Shown here: positions 1 through 8,535 of the stretch, piece by piece
How the letters are laid out: every line of letters begins with the position of its first letter
Position numbering within the stretch: position 1 is the first letter of the stretch
NCBI RefSeq assembly: GCF_002868735.1
Contig: NZ_CP025612.1
Span: 186,001 to 250,000, forward strand
DNA: 64,000 nt
Direction of reading: 5' to 3'
DNA from: Niveispirillum cyanobacteriorum
Lineage (GTDB): Bacteria > Pseudomonadota > Alphaproteobacteria > Azospirillales > Azospirillaceae
Notes under the pieces: model-generated
Told to the model about the DNA's origin: nothing
Databases searched by the model: none
What the model saw: only the letters and a program-made list of their open reading frames with translations
Made by a program: the position numbers and the translations under genes

Positions 1-1
1 T

Positions 2-502
2 TTCGGGGCTGAGACGGCGATCCCGCTGGTCAAGAAATATCCCAACCTGCTGGTGGTCCATACGCTGTCCAAGTCGCGCGGGCTGGCCGGTTTGCGCGTT
101 GGCTTTGCCGTGGGTCAACGACATCTGATCGACGCGCTGGAGCGGGTGAAGGACAGTTTCAATTCCTACCCGCTGGATCGGCTGGCGCAGGCCGGTGCGG
201 TTGCCGCCTGGCAGGATAAGGAATGGTTTGAGCGTCACCGCGACATGATCATCGCCACGCGCGAACGGTTGACCGTTGCCCTGCAGGGGCTGGGGTTTGA
301 GGTGTTGCCTTCGGCGGCGAACTTTGTCTTTGCCCGCCATCCGGGGCATCCGGGTGGGGAACTGGCGGCTGCATTGAGGGCCAAGGCCATCCTGGTCCGG
401 CATTTCAACAAGCCGCGGATCAGCGACTTCCTGCGCATCAGCATCGGCACCGATGCGGAGACGGACAAGCTGTTGACGGCGCTGGGCGAAATCCTGGGCT
501 GA
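2..502 (+). CDS. hisC: Histidinol-phosphate aminotransferase, C-terminal part (5' end outside window)
   Basis: The reading frame is open from base 2, so the gene begins before the window; 166 C-terminal residues are visible. HisC is a PLP-dependent class I/II aminotransferase that interconverts imidazole-acetol phosphate and histidinol phosphate in histidine synthesis. The PLP-binding lysine lies in [13 protein letters not shown] near residue 24 of the visible part, a signature of HisC-type enzymes, and the C-terminal arginine region ([15 protein letters not shown]) fits binding of the substrate phosphate or carboxylate. An in-frame ATG at 53 is internal, because conserved sequence continues upstream of it. 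The gene converges on the LysR gene, leaving only 3 bp between stops. Some HisC-like proteins act on aromatic amino acids or cobyric-acid intermediates, so the exact substrate is inferred. Confidence 0.85.
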   Translation, partial: FGAETAIPLVKKYPNLLVVHTLSKSRGLAGLRVGFAVGQRHLIDALERVKDSFNSYPLDRLAQAGAVAAWQDKEWFERHRDMIIATRERLTVALQGLGFEVLPSAANFVFARHPGHPGGELAAALRAKAILVRHFNKPRISDFLRISIGTDAETDKLLTALGEILG

Positions 503-505
503 GGG

Positions 506-1399
506 TCACAGTCCCTGCATCTGTGATAGTTTACGGGCCGCCGCAATCATGGCGGCGGCCATGGGGGAATGGGGTTCGCGGTCCATCATCACCAGCCCGA
601 TCGTATGTTCGATCACGGGATCGATCAGGGGAATGGCAGCCAGTTCCGCCGGCAGGCCCAATGCTTCCATCAGCACCGTCGGCATGATGCTGGTCCAGCG
701 ACCGGTGCGGACATGGGCGGCCAGAGCGGTCATAGAATTGCTTTCCACCGCTACCTCCGCCCTCACCCCCACCTGATGCAGGGCGCGGTCGATGATGCGG
801 CGGTTCTGCATGTCGGGTGACAACAGGCAGAGCGGCACCCCCTGCAGCTCCGCCCAGCGTACCTCCGTGCGGCCTGAGAACCTGCTGTCGGGACCGGTGA
901 TCAGGTGATACCGCTCCCGGTACAAGGGGATCTGGATCAGATTGCCGACCGGTTCATTGTCCAGATAGGTCAGGCCGGCATCGATGGCCAGGTTTTCCAC
1001 CTGTTCGATGATCTTCTGGGAGTTCGACGCCAGGATCAGGAAATCCACGCCCGGATGCTTGTCAATGACCGCGATGGTCAGTTTCGGCACCATGGCCAGG
1101 GCCGTGGGCACGGCGGCCAGCCGGAAATGGCCGCAGACCGTCTTGCGCAGCGCCTCAATATCCTGCCGCATGGACCGCCAGTCGCCGACCAGCCGGCGGG
1201 ACCATTCCAGCAGCCGTTCCCCCTCTGCCGTGAAACCCTGAAACCGCGATCCGCGCACCACCAGCGGCACGCCCAGCATGTCCTCCAGATGTTTCACGCC
1301 GGCGGAAAGCGTGGGCTGTGAGACGCCTGCCTCTTCCGCTGCGCGCCCGAAATGGCGGGCGCGGGCCAGCGCCAGGAACAATTCCAGCTTGTCGATCAT
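506..1399 (-). CDS. LysR-family transcriptional regulator
   Basis: This 297-residue protein has normal LysR length. Residues 1-60 form the winged helix-turn-helix (ELFLALARARHFGRAAEEAG, then SQPTLSAGVKHLEDMLGVPL), followed by a linker helix and a type-2 periplasmic-binding-like effector domain from about residue 90. The ligand cannot be read from the sequence. Its ATG overlaps the stop of the upstream sulfatase-like gene by 4 bp (ATGA), so it is probably the last gene of a three-gene operon and translationally coupled. Being last in an operon, rather than divergent from its target, is less usual for LysR regulators. Confidence 0.9.
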   Translation of the reverse strand: MIDKLELFLALARARHFGRAAEEAGVSQPTLSAGVKHLEDMLGVPLVVRGSRFQGFTAEGERLLEWSRRLVGDWRSMRQDIEALRKTVCGHFRLAAVPTALAMVPKLTIAVIDKHPGVDFLILASNSQKIIEQVENLAIDAGLTYLDNEPVGNLIQIPLYRERYHLITGPDSRFSGRTEVRWAELQGVPLCLLSPDMQNRRIIDRALHQVGVRAEVAVESNSMTALAAHVRTGRWTSIMPTVLMEALGLPAELAAIPLIDPVIEHTIGLVMMDREPHSPMAAAMIAAARKLSQMQGL

Positions 1400-2988
1400 G
1401 GCCCTGCCTCCCCCGCCTTTTCATGCATGTCGGCATGGATCGGCGGGCTTTGCAAGGGCACGGGGCCGAAGCGGGCCAGCAGTTCGGGGAAAACCTCCCA
1501 CATGGGCAGAGGTTTGGCCGTGGCGGCGGGCAGCATGCCTTGGGTCAGGTCCAATCCTGCCAGACGGTCCAGCAGGCTGGCATCGCGGGACAGGATATGG
1601 ATTGGCACGCGGTCGCCCTGACCACTGGAAATCCAATCCAAGGCGGGATGATCACCCAGGATGATGATCAGGGCGTCTTCCGGCACCTCCTGCATCACCC
1701 AGTCGCCCAGGGCCCGCAGGCTGTAATCCAGCGAGCGGCCATAAGCGGCGGCCATGTCGGTATAGTCGGTGGTCAGGTCGTCTTCGGCATAGGCCGACCC
1801 GTCGATCAGGCCCTGGCTGTAGGGCTTCCAGGCGGGAAGCGGGCTCCAGGGGGCGTGGCTGCTGGTCAGGACGATTTCCAGATAGAGCGGGCGGGGGCCG
1901 GACCAATCCGGCGAAAGGCTGGCCAGCATGGCCTGATCCGGCATCGGCGACCAGCCATAGGACGGGCCGGCATAGGCGAAGGTGGGGCGGTTCAGGACCT
2001 TGTCGAACCCCCAAGCCGGCCCCTCCAGCCAGGGCAAGGTCAGGCCCGGCATGGCCGCCTGGGTCCGCCAGCCGGCCCGGTGCAGGGCACAGACCAGACC
2101 GCAACGCCCGGCGGCCAAGACCATGCGTTGGGCCAGGGGTTGATCCTGGCGGATGCCGGCGCGCAGCGTGCCATGGGCCAGCCAAGAGCGTCCGCCGATC
2201 ACCGGGCTTTCCACCAGACCGGAGCGGATATGAAAACCGGCCTCCGTCAGGGACCGCTGCATGGCGCGCAGACGGTCACCCACCGGACCCGCCTGACGTG
2301 GATCGGTCAGGGCAGACTGGCCATAGGATTCGACCCAGGCCAGGATGAGGGGCCGCCCACGCAGGGCGGCGAAAATCTGATCATCGGGCAGGCTGGCGGC
2401 CGGGTCGTGGGACAGCGCCTCGGCCATCCCGGCCTCCAACTGCGCCGCCGCCTGCCATCGCTTCCCCTGATCCCACAGGACGCCGATGGGGCCGTGGGTC
2501 AGCGGCTGCATGGTCAGCAGGGTCAGCAGGGCGAGGATGACAAGTGTTGGCAGGGCCGGCGGGGATGCGCGCAGCATCAGACCCATCAGCCAGCGGCACA
2601 GGCACAGCAGACCGGTCAGGGCCGCCAGCAAGGCGGCCCCCACAAGCAACCCGCCCGGGCCCCGCGCCAGCACATCCCACAAGGCCGGCACCAGGGCCGG
2701 ATCGAAGGCTGGTTCAAACAGCCGGCCTGCCGTCAGGATGCTGACCAGATCGGCCAGCCGTAGCAGCAGGATCAGCCAGCAGAAGATGGAAAGGGTCCAG
2801 ATCGCAACCTTGCCGGGCCGGCGGGGCAGCAACAGGGCGGCAGCGAACAAAACCGACAGTTCCAGAACGGGGCCGCGATGGTCGGGCGTCAGCATGTCGC
2901 CCGGTATGGCGGGCAGGCCCAGCAGCAGCGACAGGGCCAGCAAGGCGGCCAGCCCGATCAATGCGCTGCCGATGGACCTAGGCGCCAT
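1396..2988 (-). CDS. Membrane-bound sulfatase/phosphotransferase-like protein (alkaline phosphatase superfamily)
   Basis: Predicted 530 residues. About five hydrophobic segments fill the first ~180 residues, followed by a large soluble domain expected in the periplasm. That domain has alkaline-phosphatase/sulfatase features: LILAWVESYGQSAL as the first metal-binding strand, GGRSWLAHGTLRAGI as the likely nucleophile segment, LTSSHAPWSPLP, and IIILGDHPALDWI with the Asp-His metal ligands. This layout matches enzymes that modify lipids or glycans, such as phosphoethanolamine or phosphoglycerol transferases, but the substrate is unknown. A longer frame reaches 3045; I chose the ATG at 2988 because it overlaps the stop of the upstream metallopeptidase gene by 11 bp and begins directly before the first membrane segment. 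Confidence 0.72.
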   Translation of the reverse strand: MAPRSIGSALIGLAALLALSLLLGLPAIPGDMLTPDHRGPVLELSVLFAAALLLPRRPGKVAIWTLSIFCWLILLLRLADLVSILTAGRLFEPAFDPALVPALWDVLARGPGGLLVGAALLAALTGLLCLCRWLMGLMLRASPPALPTLVILALLTLLTMQPLTHGPIGVLWDQGKRWQAAAQLEAGMAEALSHDPAASLPDDQIFAALRGRPLILAWVESYGQSALTDPRQAGPVGDRLRAMQRSLTEAGFHIRSGLVESPVIGGRSWLAHGTLRAGIRQDQPLAQRMVLAAGRCGLVCALHRAGWRTQAAMPGLTLPWLEGPAWGFDKVLNRPTFAYAGPSYGWSPMPDQAMLASLSPDWSGPRPLYLEIVLTSSHAPWSPLPAWKPYSQGLIDGSAYAEDDLTTDYTDMAAAYGRSLDYSLRALGDWVMQEVPEDALIIILGDHPALDWISSGQGDRVPIHILSRDASLLDRLAGLDLTQGMLPAATAKPLPMWEVFPELLARFGPVPLQSPPIHADMHEKAGEAGP

Positions 2989-3757
2989 AGCGGTGCAGCC
3001 GGGCGCCGTTGGCGCGCAACCAGTCACGATGTTCGGCCACGCCATCCGTCAAGCTGGCGCAGATCGCCCAGAAGCGTGCGGAATGGTTCATTTCGCGCAA
3101 GTGCGCCACCTCGTGCGCCACGACATAGTCGAACACCGGGTCCGGTGCCATGACCAGCCGCCAGCAATAGGATAGCCGCCCGTCAGGCGAGCAGCTTCCC
3201 CAGCGGGATCGTGTGTCGCGCACACTGATGCCGGCTATGCGGGCACCCAGGCGGGCGGCCTTCTCCTGCGACCTTGCCGTCAGCAGGCGGCGGGCCTCCG
3301 CCTTCAGGAAATCGGCCACGCGGCGGGGCACGAATTCCAGCTCGCCGCCCACACGCAGTTCACGTGTGCCATCGGGCAGGGTTGCGATCTGCGGTGTGCG
3401 ACGGCCCGTGGGGGTATGGCAGATCGTATGGTTGATGCCCAGGATAGGCACAATGGCACCGGGCACGAAGGTCACCTTGTCCGGCACCGCGGACAGGCGC
3501 TGTTGCAGCCAGTCGCGGTGACGTCCCACGAACAAATGCAGGTCCTTGTCCGGCACGCGTGGCGGGGTGGAGATACGCACGATGTTGCGCGCGGCGTCCA
3601 CCCGCATGGACAGGCGCCGGGCGCGCGCCGATACCCGCACCTCCACCGGCACCGGCACACCGTCCACCGCCATCAGACGCGGCGGGGGGAGGGCCGGACG
3701 CACCCGCTTCTTCACGGGTGTTGCCTTGGGGGCCAGGATCTTACGCAGAAAATTCAA
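2978..3757 (-). CDS. YgjP/DUF45-type zinc metallopeptidase
   Basis: 259 residues. The C-terminal half carries VVAHEVAHLREMNHSARFW, the HExxH zinc motif with the downstream His typical of the YgjP/DUF45 (SprT-related) family, preceded by DTRSRWGSCSPDGRLSYCWR, another family hallmark. These are cytoplasmic proteins of uncertain substrate. The start is probably TTG at 3757, with a GAGG motif 5 bp upstream; the first in-frame ATG lies about 28 residues in and would remove basic N-terminal sequence of doubtful conservation. It heads an operon with the sulfatase-like gene (11 bp overlap) and the LysR gene. Confidence 0.85.
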   Translation of the reverse strand: MNFLRKILAPKATPVKKRVRPALPPPRLMAVDGVPVPVEVRVSARARRLSMRVDAARNIVRISTPPRVPDKDLHLFVGRHRDWLQQRLSAVPDKVTFVPGAIVPILGINHTICHTPTGRRTPQIATLPDGTRELRVGGELEFVPRRVADFLKAEARRLLTARSQEKAARLGARIAGISVRDTRSRWGSCSPDGRLSYCWRLVMAPDPVFDYVVAHEVAHLREMNHSARFWAICASLTDGVAEHRDWLRANGARLHRYGA

Positions 3758-3832
3758 GGCGGCCTCATCGCCATTCCGGTCTGGGGCACCGGCAACCCCA
3801 CCCGTCTAAGGCTGGGGCGCCGGTGTCAATCG

Positions 3833-6493
3833 TCAACCCTCCAGGCTGCGCGCGATGATCTCATAGACATCGCGGGACAGGTCGGGCGTGTGGGCCACGC
3901 GTTCCAGCGCCACCTTGGCTGCCGCCTGCCGTTCCCCATCATACTTGCGCCAGCGGGCGAAGGATTTGGCCATGCGGCTGGCCACCTGCGGGTTCAGCTT
4001 GTTCAGCTCAATCACCCGGTCGGCCAGGAATTCGTAGCCGGAGCCATCGGCGGCGTGGAAGGCCACGGCGTTACCGGTGAAACCACCGACCAGGGAATAG
4101 ACCTTATTCGGGTTGCGGATGTTGAAGCCGGGATGGGACAGCAGGGCCGTGACATTGGCCAGCGTGTCGGGGCGGGAGGAGGTGGCCTGGATCATGAACC
4201 ACTTGTCCATCACCAATGCCTCATCCTTCCACTTGGCGGCGAAGGTGGCCAGGGCGTCCGCCCGTTCCGGCATATCGCTGTCGGCGATCAGGGCGAGCGC
4301 CGTGATCACATCGGTCATGCCCGTGGCGGTGCGGTACTGCGCCAGGGCCAGCGCTTTGCCGTCGGCATCGTCGGCGGCCAGCAGATAGGCCAGCGCGGCA
4401 TTCTTCAACGCGCGGCGACCGATGGCGTCGGGGCTAACGCTGAATTCGCCCTGTTCGGCATTGGCGCGGTAGGCGGCCAGCAGGGCGTCGCGATGCGTGC
4501 GGCCGATGGCGGCGCGGACCAGATTGCGGGCAGCATGGATACCGTCCACATCAATCACCTCCATCAACTGCCCCAGATAATTTTCCGACGGCAGCGTCAG
4601 GGCCAGGGAAGCGAAAGCCGGGTCTTCGGATGCGCGCGAAAGCGTGGCGCCCATGGCATCGATGAAACCCTTAGGCACGGCCATGTCACGCCCCGCCGCC
4701 CGGTCGGCCACCAGACCCAGCAGCAGGCGCGAGGCCAGCGTCTGCCCCGCTTCCCAGCGGTTGAAGGGATCGCTGTCGTTCGCCATCAGGAAGGTCAGGT
4801 CGGCGTCGGAATAATCAAAGGACAGTTTGATGGGGGCGGAGAAGCCCCGGAACAGCGACGGCACGGGGGGCGCCGGCACCTCGGTGAAGGTGAAACTCTG
4901 TTCCGCTGCGTTCAGGGCCAGGACGCGGGTGCCGGCGGTGGCACTGTCTTCACCGGCCAGTGTCAGGGCCTGATCCTTGCCGTCGGGGCCGACCAGACCC
5001 AGGGACACAGGGATCAGCATGGGTAGCTTCACCGGCTGTCCCGGCGTGGGGGCCAGGAATTGGCGCAGGGTCAGGCGATAGGTGTGGGTGGCGGGGTCGT
5101 AGCTGCCCTCACCACTGACGCCCGGCGTGCCGGCCTGCGCATACCAGCGGCGGAACTGTTCCCAATCCACGCCCGCATCCGGATTGGCATCGCGCATGGC
5201 GGCCAGGAAATCATCGGTGGTTACGGCCTGCCCGTCATGGCGGGCGAAGTACAGATCGATACCGCGTCGATACCCCGCCGCACCCAGCAGCGTGTGGTAC
5301 ATGCGCAGAACCTCCGCCCCCTTTTCATAGACGGTGGGCGTGTAGAAATTGTTGATCTCGATATAGCTGTCGGGGCGCACGGGGTGGGCCGTGGGGCCGG
5401 CATCTTCCGCAAACTGCACCTGACGCAGGCGCGTCACGTCCTGAATGCGCTTCACAGGCGCGGAGTTCATGTCTGCGCTGAACTGCTGATCGCGGAAGAC
5501 GGTCAGGCCTTCCTTCAGGGACAGCTGGAACCAGTCGCGGCAGGTGACGCGGTTGCCAGTCCAGTTATGGAAATATTCATGCGCCACGACCGCTTCGATG
5601 CCCAGGAAATCGGTATCGGTGGCGGTGTCGGGGCGGGCCAGAATGTATTTGGTGTTGAAGACGTTGAGCGACTTGTTCTCCATCGCCCCCATATTGAAAT
5701 CGCCCACGGCGACGATGTTGAAAATGTCCAGGTCATATTCCAGACCATAGACATCCTCATCCCACTTCATGGATTTGATCAGGCTTTCCATGGCGTGGGC
5801 GCACTTATCCTCGTTCCCCGGCTCCACATAGATGCGCAGGGTGACATCGCGGCCCGAGCGGGTGCGGAACCGGTCCTCGATATGGACCAGATTGCCGGCC
5901 ACCAGCGCGAACAGGTAGCAGGGCTTCGGCCAGGGATCTTCCCACAGCGCCCAATGGCGGCCATCGCCGGCATCACCCTGATCCACCAGATTGCCATTGG
6001 ACAGCAGGACGGGGTAGGCGGCGCGGTCCCCCTCCACCCGCACCCGGTATTTGGCCATCACGTCGGGCCGGTCCTGGAAATAGGTGATCTTGCGAAAGCC
6101 CTCGGCCTCGCACTGGGTGCAGTAATTGCCGGATGACTTATAGAGGCCTTCCAGGGCCGTGTTCTTTTCCGGGTGGATGCGGGTGACAATCTCAATCGCC
6201 ACCTGATCGCCGGGCAGATCCGGGATCGTGAGGTGGTCGGGCGTGATGGCATAATCATCGGGGCCCAGCGGTCGGTCGCCCACCGTGACTGATACCAGTT
6301 CCAGTTCCTGCCCATCCAGGACCAGGGGGGCACGGACCACATCCAGGTTGCGGCGGACGCCCAAACGCGAGGTGACGAGCGTACCCCCGTCGCGCAGATC
6401 GAACGACAGATCGACAGTTTCGATCCACCAGGCCGGTGCGGCGTAATCCTTCAACAGGATGGCCTTCGGCGAACCCTTGTCCATGACCAGCAT
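3833..6493 (-). CDS. pepN: Aminopeptidase N (M1 family)
   Basis: 886 residues, the usual length of bacterial PepN (~870-890). It has the exopeptidase motif GAMENKSLNVFN near residue 260 and the zinc motif VVAHEYFHNWTGNRVT about 30-50 residues later; the second Glu ligand falls in LKEGLTVFRDQQF. M1 aminopeptidase N removes N-terminal residues from peptides in the cytoplasm and is a major general aminopeptidase in Gram-negative bacteria. It stands alone, 75 bp upstream of the YgjP-type gene on the same strand, and is divergent from the coiled-coil membrane operon, with about 160 bp between for both promoters. Confidence 0.95.
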   Translation of the reverse strand: MLVMDKGSPKAILLKDYAAPAWWIETVDLSFDLRDGGTLVTSRLGVRRNLDVVRAPLVLDGQELELVSVTVGDRPLGPDDYAITPDHLTIPDLPGDQVAIEIVTRIHPEKNTALEGLYKSSGNYCTQCEAEGFRKITYFQDRPDVMAKYRVRVEGDRAAYPVLLSNGNLVDQGDAGDGRHWALWEDPWPKPCYLFALVAGNLVHIEDRFRTRSGRDVTLRIYVEPGNEDKCAHAMESLIKSMKWDEDVYGLEYDLDIFNIVAVGDFNMGAMENKSLNVFNTKYILARPDTATDTDFLGIEAVVAHEYFHNWTGNRVTCRDWFQLSLKEGLTVFRDQQFSADMNSAPVKRIQDVTRLRQVQFAEDAGPTAHPVRPDSYIEINNFYTPTVYEKGAEVLRMYHTLLGAAGYRRGIDLYFARHDGQAVTTDDFLAAMRDANPDAGVDWEQFRRWYAQAGTPGVSGEGSYDPATHTYRLTLRQFLAPTPGQPVKLPMLIPVSLGLVGPDGKDQALTLAGEDSATAGTRVLALNAAEQSFTFTEVPAPPVPSLFRGFSAPIKLSFDYSDADLTFLMANDSDPFNRWEAGQTLASRLLLGLVADRAAGRDMAVPKGFIDAMGATLSRASEDPAFASLALTLPSENYLGQLMEVIDVDGIHAARNLVRAAIGRTHRDALLAAYRANAEQGEFSVSPDAIGRRALKNAALAYLLAADDADGKALALAQYRTATGMTDVITALALIADSDMPERADALATFAAKWKDEALVMDKWFMIQATSSRPDTLANVTALLSHPGFNIRNPNKVYSLVGGFTGNAVAFHAADGSGYEFLADRVIELNKLNPQVASRMAKSFARWRKYDGERQAAAKVALERVAHTPDLSRDVYEIIARSLEG

Positions 6494-6657
6494 CCCTAAA
6501 TATCTGATGGTTTGGCGCGTCCATCCGCGCCCTGGCGGTCAGGATAGGACAATGGCGGGTGCGACAGGTGAAAAATTTCACTGTCGTGCGGCGCCTGTCT
6601 TCGTATCATCGGCGGCGACAAAGCGCCCCGGTCCATGGGGGCTGGTTTGGAGGCTGG

Positions 6658-7221
6658 ATGTATCTGGAACTGTCGACGTCCGACGTGATCATCCTGTCTT
6701 CGGCTGCCGCCTGTCTTGTCGCCATTGTGCTGCTGGAGATGCTGCGGGTCGTCATCCCCGATGTCTATGAATGGGTGGCCGATCACGCAAAGGTGAAGCG
6801 GGAGACGCGCGAGGCACAGGCCGCCCTGGAACGGCTGATGGCCGTCAACCGGGAGAACGCCGCACAGCGCGACCGCCGCAGCGCCGAACGGTTCCGGATG
6901 AAGTCGCAGCTGGCCCGATTGGAGATGACGCTGTCCGCCGTGGAGCGCGACAGGGTGGAGGTGTGGCATGAACTGGGCCGGCAGGGCGTGGCCGACAGCC
7001 TGTACACCGCCCGTGTCGCCAACCGCATCCTGGCCGACCAGTCGGGCCGGGATTTCGACAGCGCCCCCAGCATCTGGCGCTACACCAACAATGTCCGCAT
7101 CTGGGCGGCGGGGGAGCGGCCTGCCCGCCAGATGCTGAATGCGGAGTTCTCGCCCGATTCGGGTTTTGCGGTACAGGAAGTGACCTTCGTCACCTCGGCG
7201 CGGAGCATGGACGGACCATGA
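6658..7221 (+). CDS. Coiled-coil inner-membrane protein, first of a related pair
   Basis: 187 residues from the ATG at 6658, which has GGAGG 5 bp upstream; a longer frame from 6559 lacks support. The N-terminal membrane segment (about residues 8-27) leads into a charged helical, probably coiled-coil, region (about 35-110), then a small C-terminal domain. The C-terminal segment includes AEFSPDSGFAVQEVTF, closely resembling AEYSPGDGFLLGTPMV near the end of the next protein, so the two look like diverged duplicates. Its stop overlaps the next start by 4 bp. I do not recognise a named family. Probably a bitopic membrane protein whose short C-terminal domain binds something; function unknown. Confidence 0.6.
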   Translation: MYLELSTSDVIILSSAAACLVAIVLLEMLRVVIPDVYEWVADHAKVKRETREAQAALERLMAVNRENAAQRDRRSAERFRMKSQLARLEMTLSAVERDRVEVWHELGRQGVADSLYTARVANRILADQSGRDFDSAPSIWRYTNNVRIWAAGERPARQMLNAEFSPDSGFAVQEVTFVTSARSMDGP

Positions 7222-7787
7222 TCGCCACCTGGATGAACCTGATCAGCCTGTTTGCGCTGGCACTGGCCGGGTCTGGTCTGGTGATGGCGGGCCGTCGGCT
7301 TATGGCCGTGATCCGCGTGGTGGAACGCAAGCTGTCGCGTGCCGTCGATGAAAAGAACATGGTTGCCGCCGCCCTTCGCCACGCCAAGAAGGAGGATGCC
7401 GCCATCCGCCAGGCGCTGGACGATGCGGAACGCCATATCACGCAGATGCAGGGCGTCATCACCATGGCGGAAACCCGCATCGAGCGGCTGCGTGCCTCGC
7501 CCCGCCGGGTGGTTTCCATGTTGGATAGGCAGTGGAACCGATTCGACCGGCTGTGGTGCGTAAAGGTCACTAATCCGTCGCTTGGCAGTGGTCACGGCGG
7601 TGCCGGTGGCTGGGTGGATGGAAAGACACTGTACGGTTTCGCCCGATCGGGTGATGATCTTGTCAGACGGGTGGCGGCGGAATATTCCCCAGGCGACGGA
7701 TTTCTGCTGGGGACGCCGATGGTTGTTGATCTGGCGGATGACGGAAGTGGGTCGAACGCGGTAGACCAGTCAAAGGGTGCTGGATGA
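7218..7787 (+). CDS. Coiled-coil inner-membrane protein, second of a related pair
   Basis: 189 residues with the same plan as its neighbour: an N-terminal membrane segment (about residues 6-25), a charged helix that could coil (about 30-100), and a C-terminal domain of ~80 residues with two tryptophans and AEYSPGDGF. The gene overlaps both neighbours by 4 bp (ATGA at each junction), implying translational coupling and balanced synthesis with the ATPase encoded next. No family name can be given. The shared (F/Y)SPxxGF motif with the preceding protein is direct sequence evidence that the pair belongs together. Confidence 0.6.
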   Translation: MIATWMNLISLFALALAGSGLVMAGRRLMAVIRVVERKLSRAVDEKNMVAAALRHAKKEDAAIRQALDDAERHITQMQGVITMAETRIERLRASPRRVVSMLDRQWNRFDRLWCVKVTNPSLGSGHGGAGGWVDGKTLYGFARSGDDLVRRVAAEYSPGDGFLLGTPMVVDLADDGSGSNAVDQSKGAG

Positions 7788-8512
7788 AGGGCGGGGGAAA
7801 GATGGATTTCCAGGTGGCCGGTGAAACGCTGGACAAGGCCGAACGGACCCGGATCGCCGCCGAGCTGGGATTACCCGTTGCCGATGCCGGTCCGCATGGC
7901 GAGGGCACGATCGTCCGGGTGATCGCCGAAGGGGCGGCCCCAGATCTGATCGCCGCGCTGCGGTCGGGCTGTGCCGCCATTGTGGAACAGGGGCCGCCCG
8001 GGACGCTGCCGTCGGCCAAACTTTCGGCGGCGCTGGCCGATGGGCACCTGCTGGTTTCCCTGACCACGCGGCTGGCCTGGACCTTGGATACAGCGGCGCA
8101 GTTCTGCGAGGGGCTGCTGGTGCGTGGCCTGTTGCCGGCGGCGGTGCGCCATGATGCGGAACTGTCGCTGCATGAGGCCATCATCAATGCCGTCCTGCAT
8201 GGCAATCTGGCCATGGGCGGGTCGCTGGTCGACGATCCCAGCCAGTTCGATGCCTTCTGTCAGAGGCTGACGGCTACGCTGGCCGACCCGGACAAGGCGA
8301 CGCGCCGTATCGACCTGTCGGCCTGGGTGGCGGATGGCAAGCTGCATATCCGTGTCGCCGACCAGGGCGGCGGCTATGATCCCGACAGCATTCGCCCGCC
8401 CGTGAATGTGGAGGCCAAGTCCGGTCGTGGTCTGGAGATCATGCGCGTCATGTCGGCGGGCCTGACCGTCACCGATGGCGGGCGCACCGCCACACTGGCC
8501 TTCATGGTCTGA
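7784..8512 (+). CDS. RsbW-type histidine-kinase-like ATPase (anti-sigma/serine kinase fold)
   Basis: 242 residues, or 236 from the ATG at 7802, which has a G-rich stretch upstream. The C-terminal half is a GHKL ATPase domain of the HATPase_c_2 (RsbW/SpoIIAB) type: N box LHEAIINAVLHGN (~residues 127-139), G1 box VADQGGGYDPD and G2 box SGRGLEIM. No phosphoacceptor histidine domain is seen. RsbW-type proteins hold sigma factors or phosphorylate STAS anti-anti-sigma partners, but no sigma factor, STAS protein or PP2C phosphatase is encoded nearby. An ~35-residue insertion follows the N box. The gene overlaps the upstream coiled-coil gene by 4 bp, so its partner may be the membrane pair rather than a sigma factor; this is inference. 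Confidence 0.75.
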   Translation: MKGGGKMDFQVAGETLDKAERTRIAAELGLPVADAGPHGEGTIVRVIAEGAAPDLIAALRSGCAAIVEQGPPGTLPSAKLSAALADGHLLVSLTTRLAWTLDTAAQFCEGLLVRGLLPAAVRHDAELSLHEAIINAVLHGNLAMGGSLVDDPSQFDAFCQRLTATLADPDKATRRIDLSAWVADGKLHIRVADQGGGYDPDSIRPPVNVEAKSGRGLEIMRVMSAGLTVTDGGRTATLAFMV

Positions 8513-8535
8513 CGCCCCGTTCAGAACGGCGCTTT

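Noticed and set aside
1318-5026. Several plus-strand frames of 90-540 codons opposite the sulfatase, metallopeptidase and pepN genes
   Set aside because: Products are rich in Gly, Gln, His and Arg, and the minus strand has full-length conserved enzymes here.
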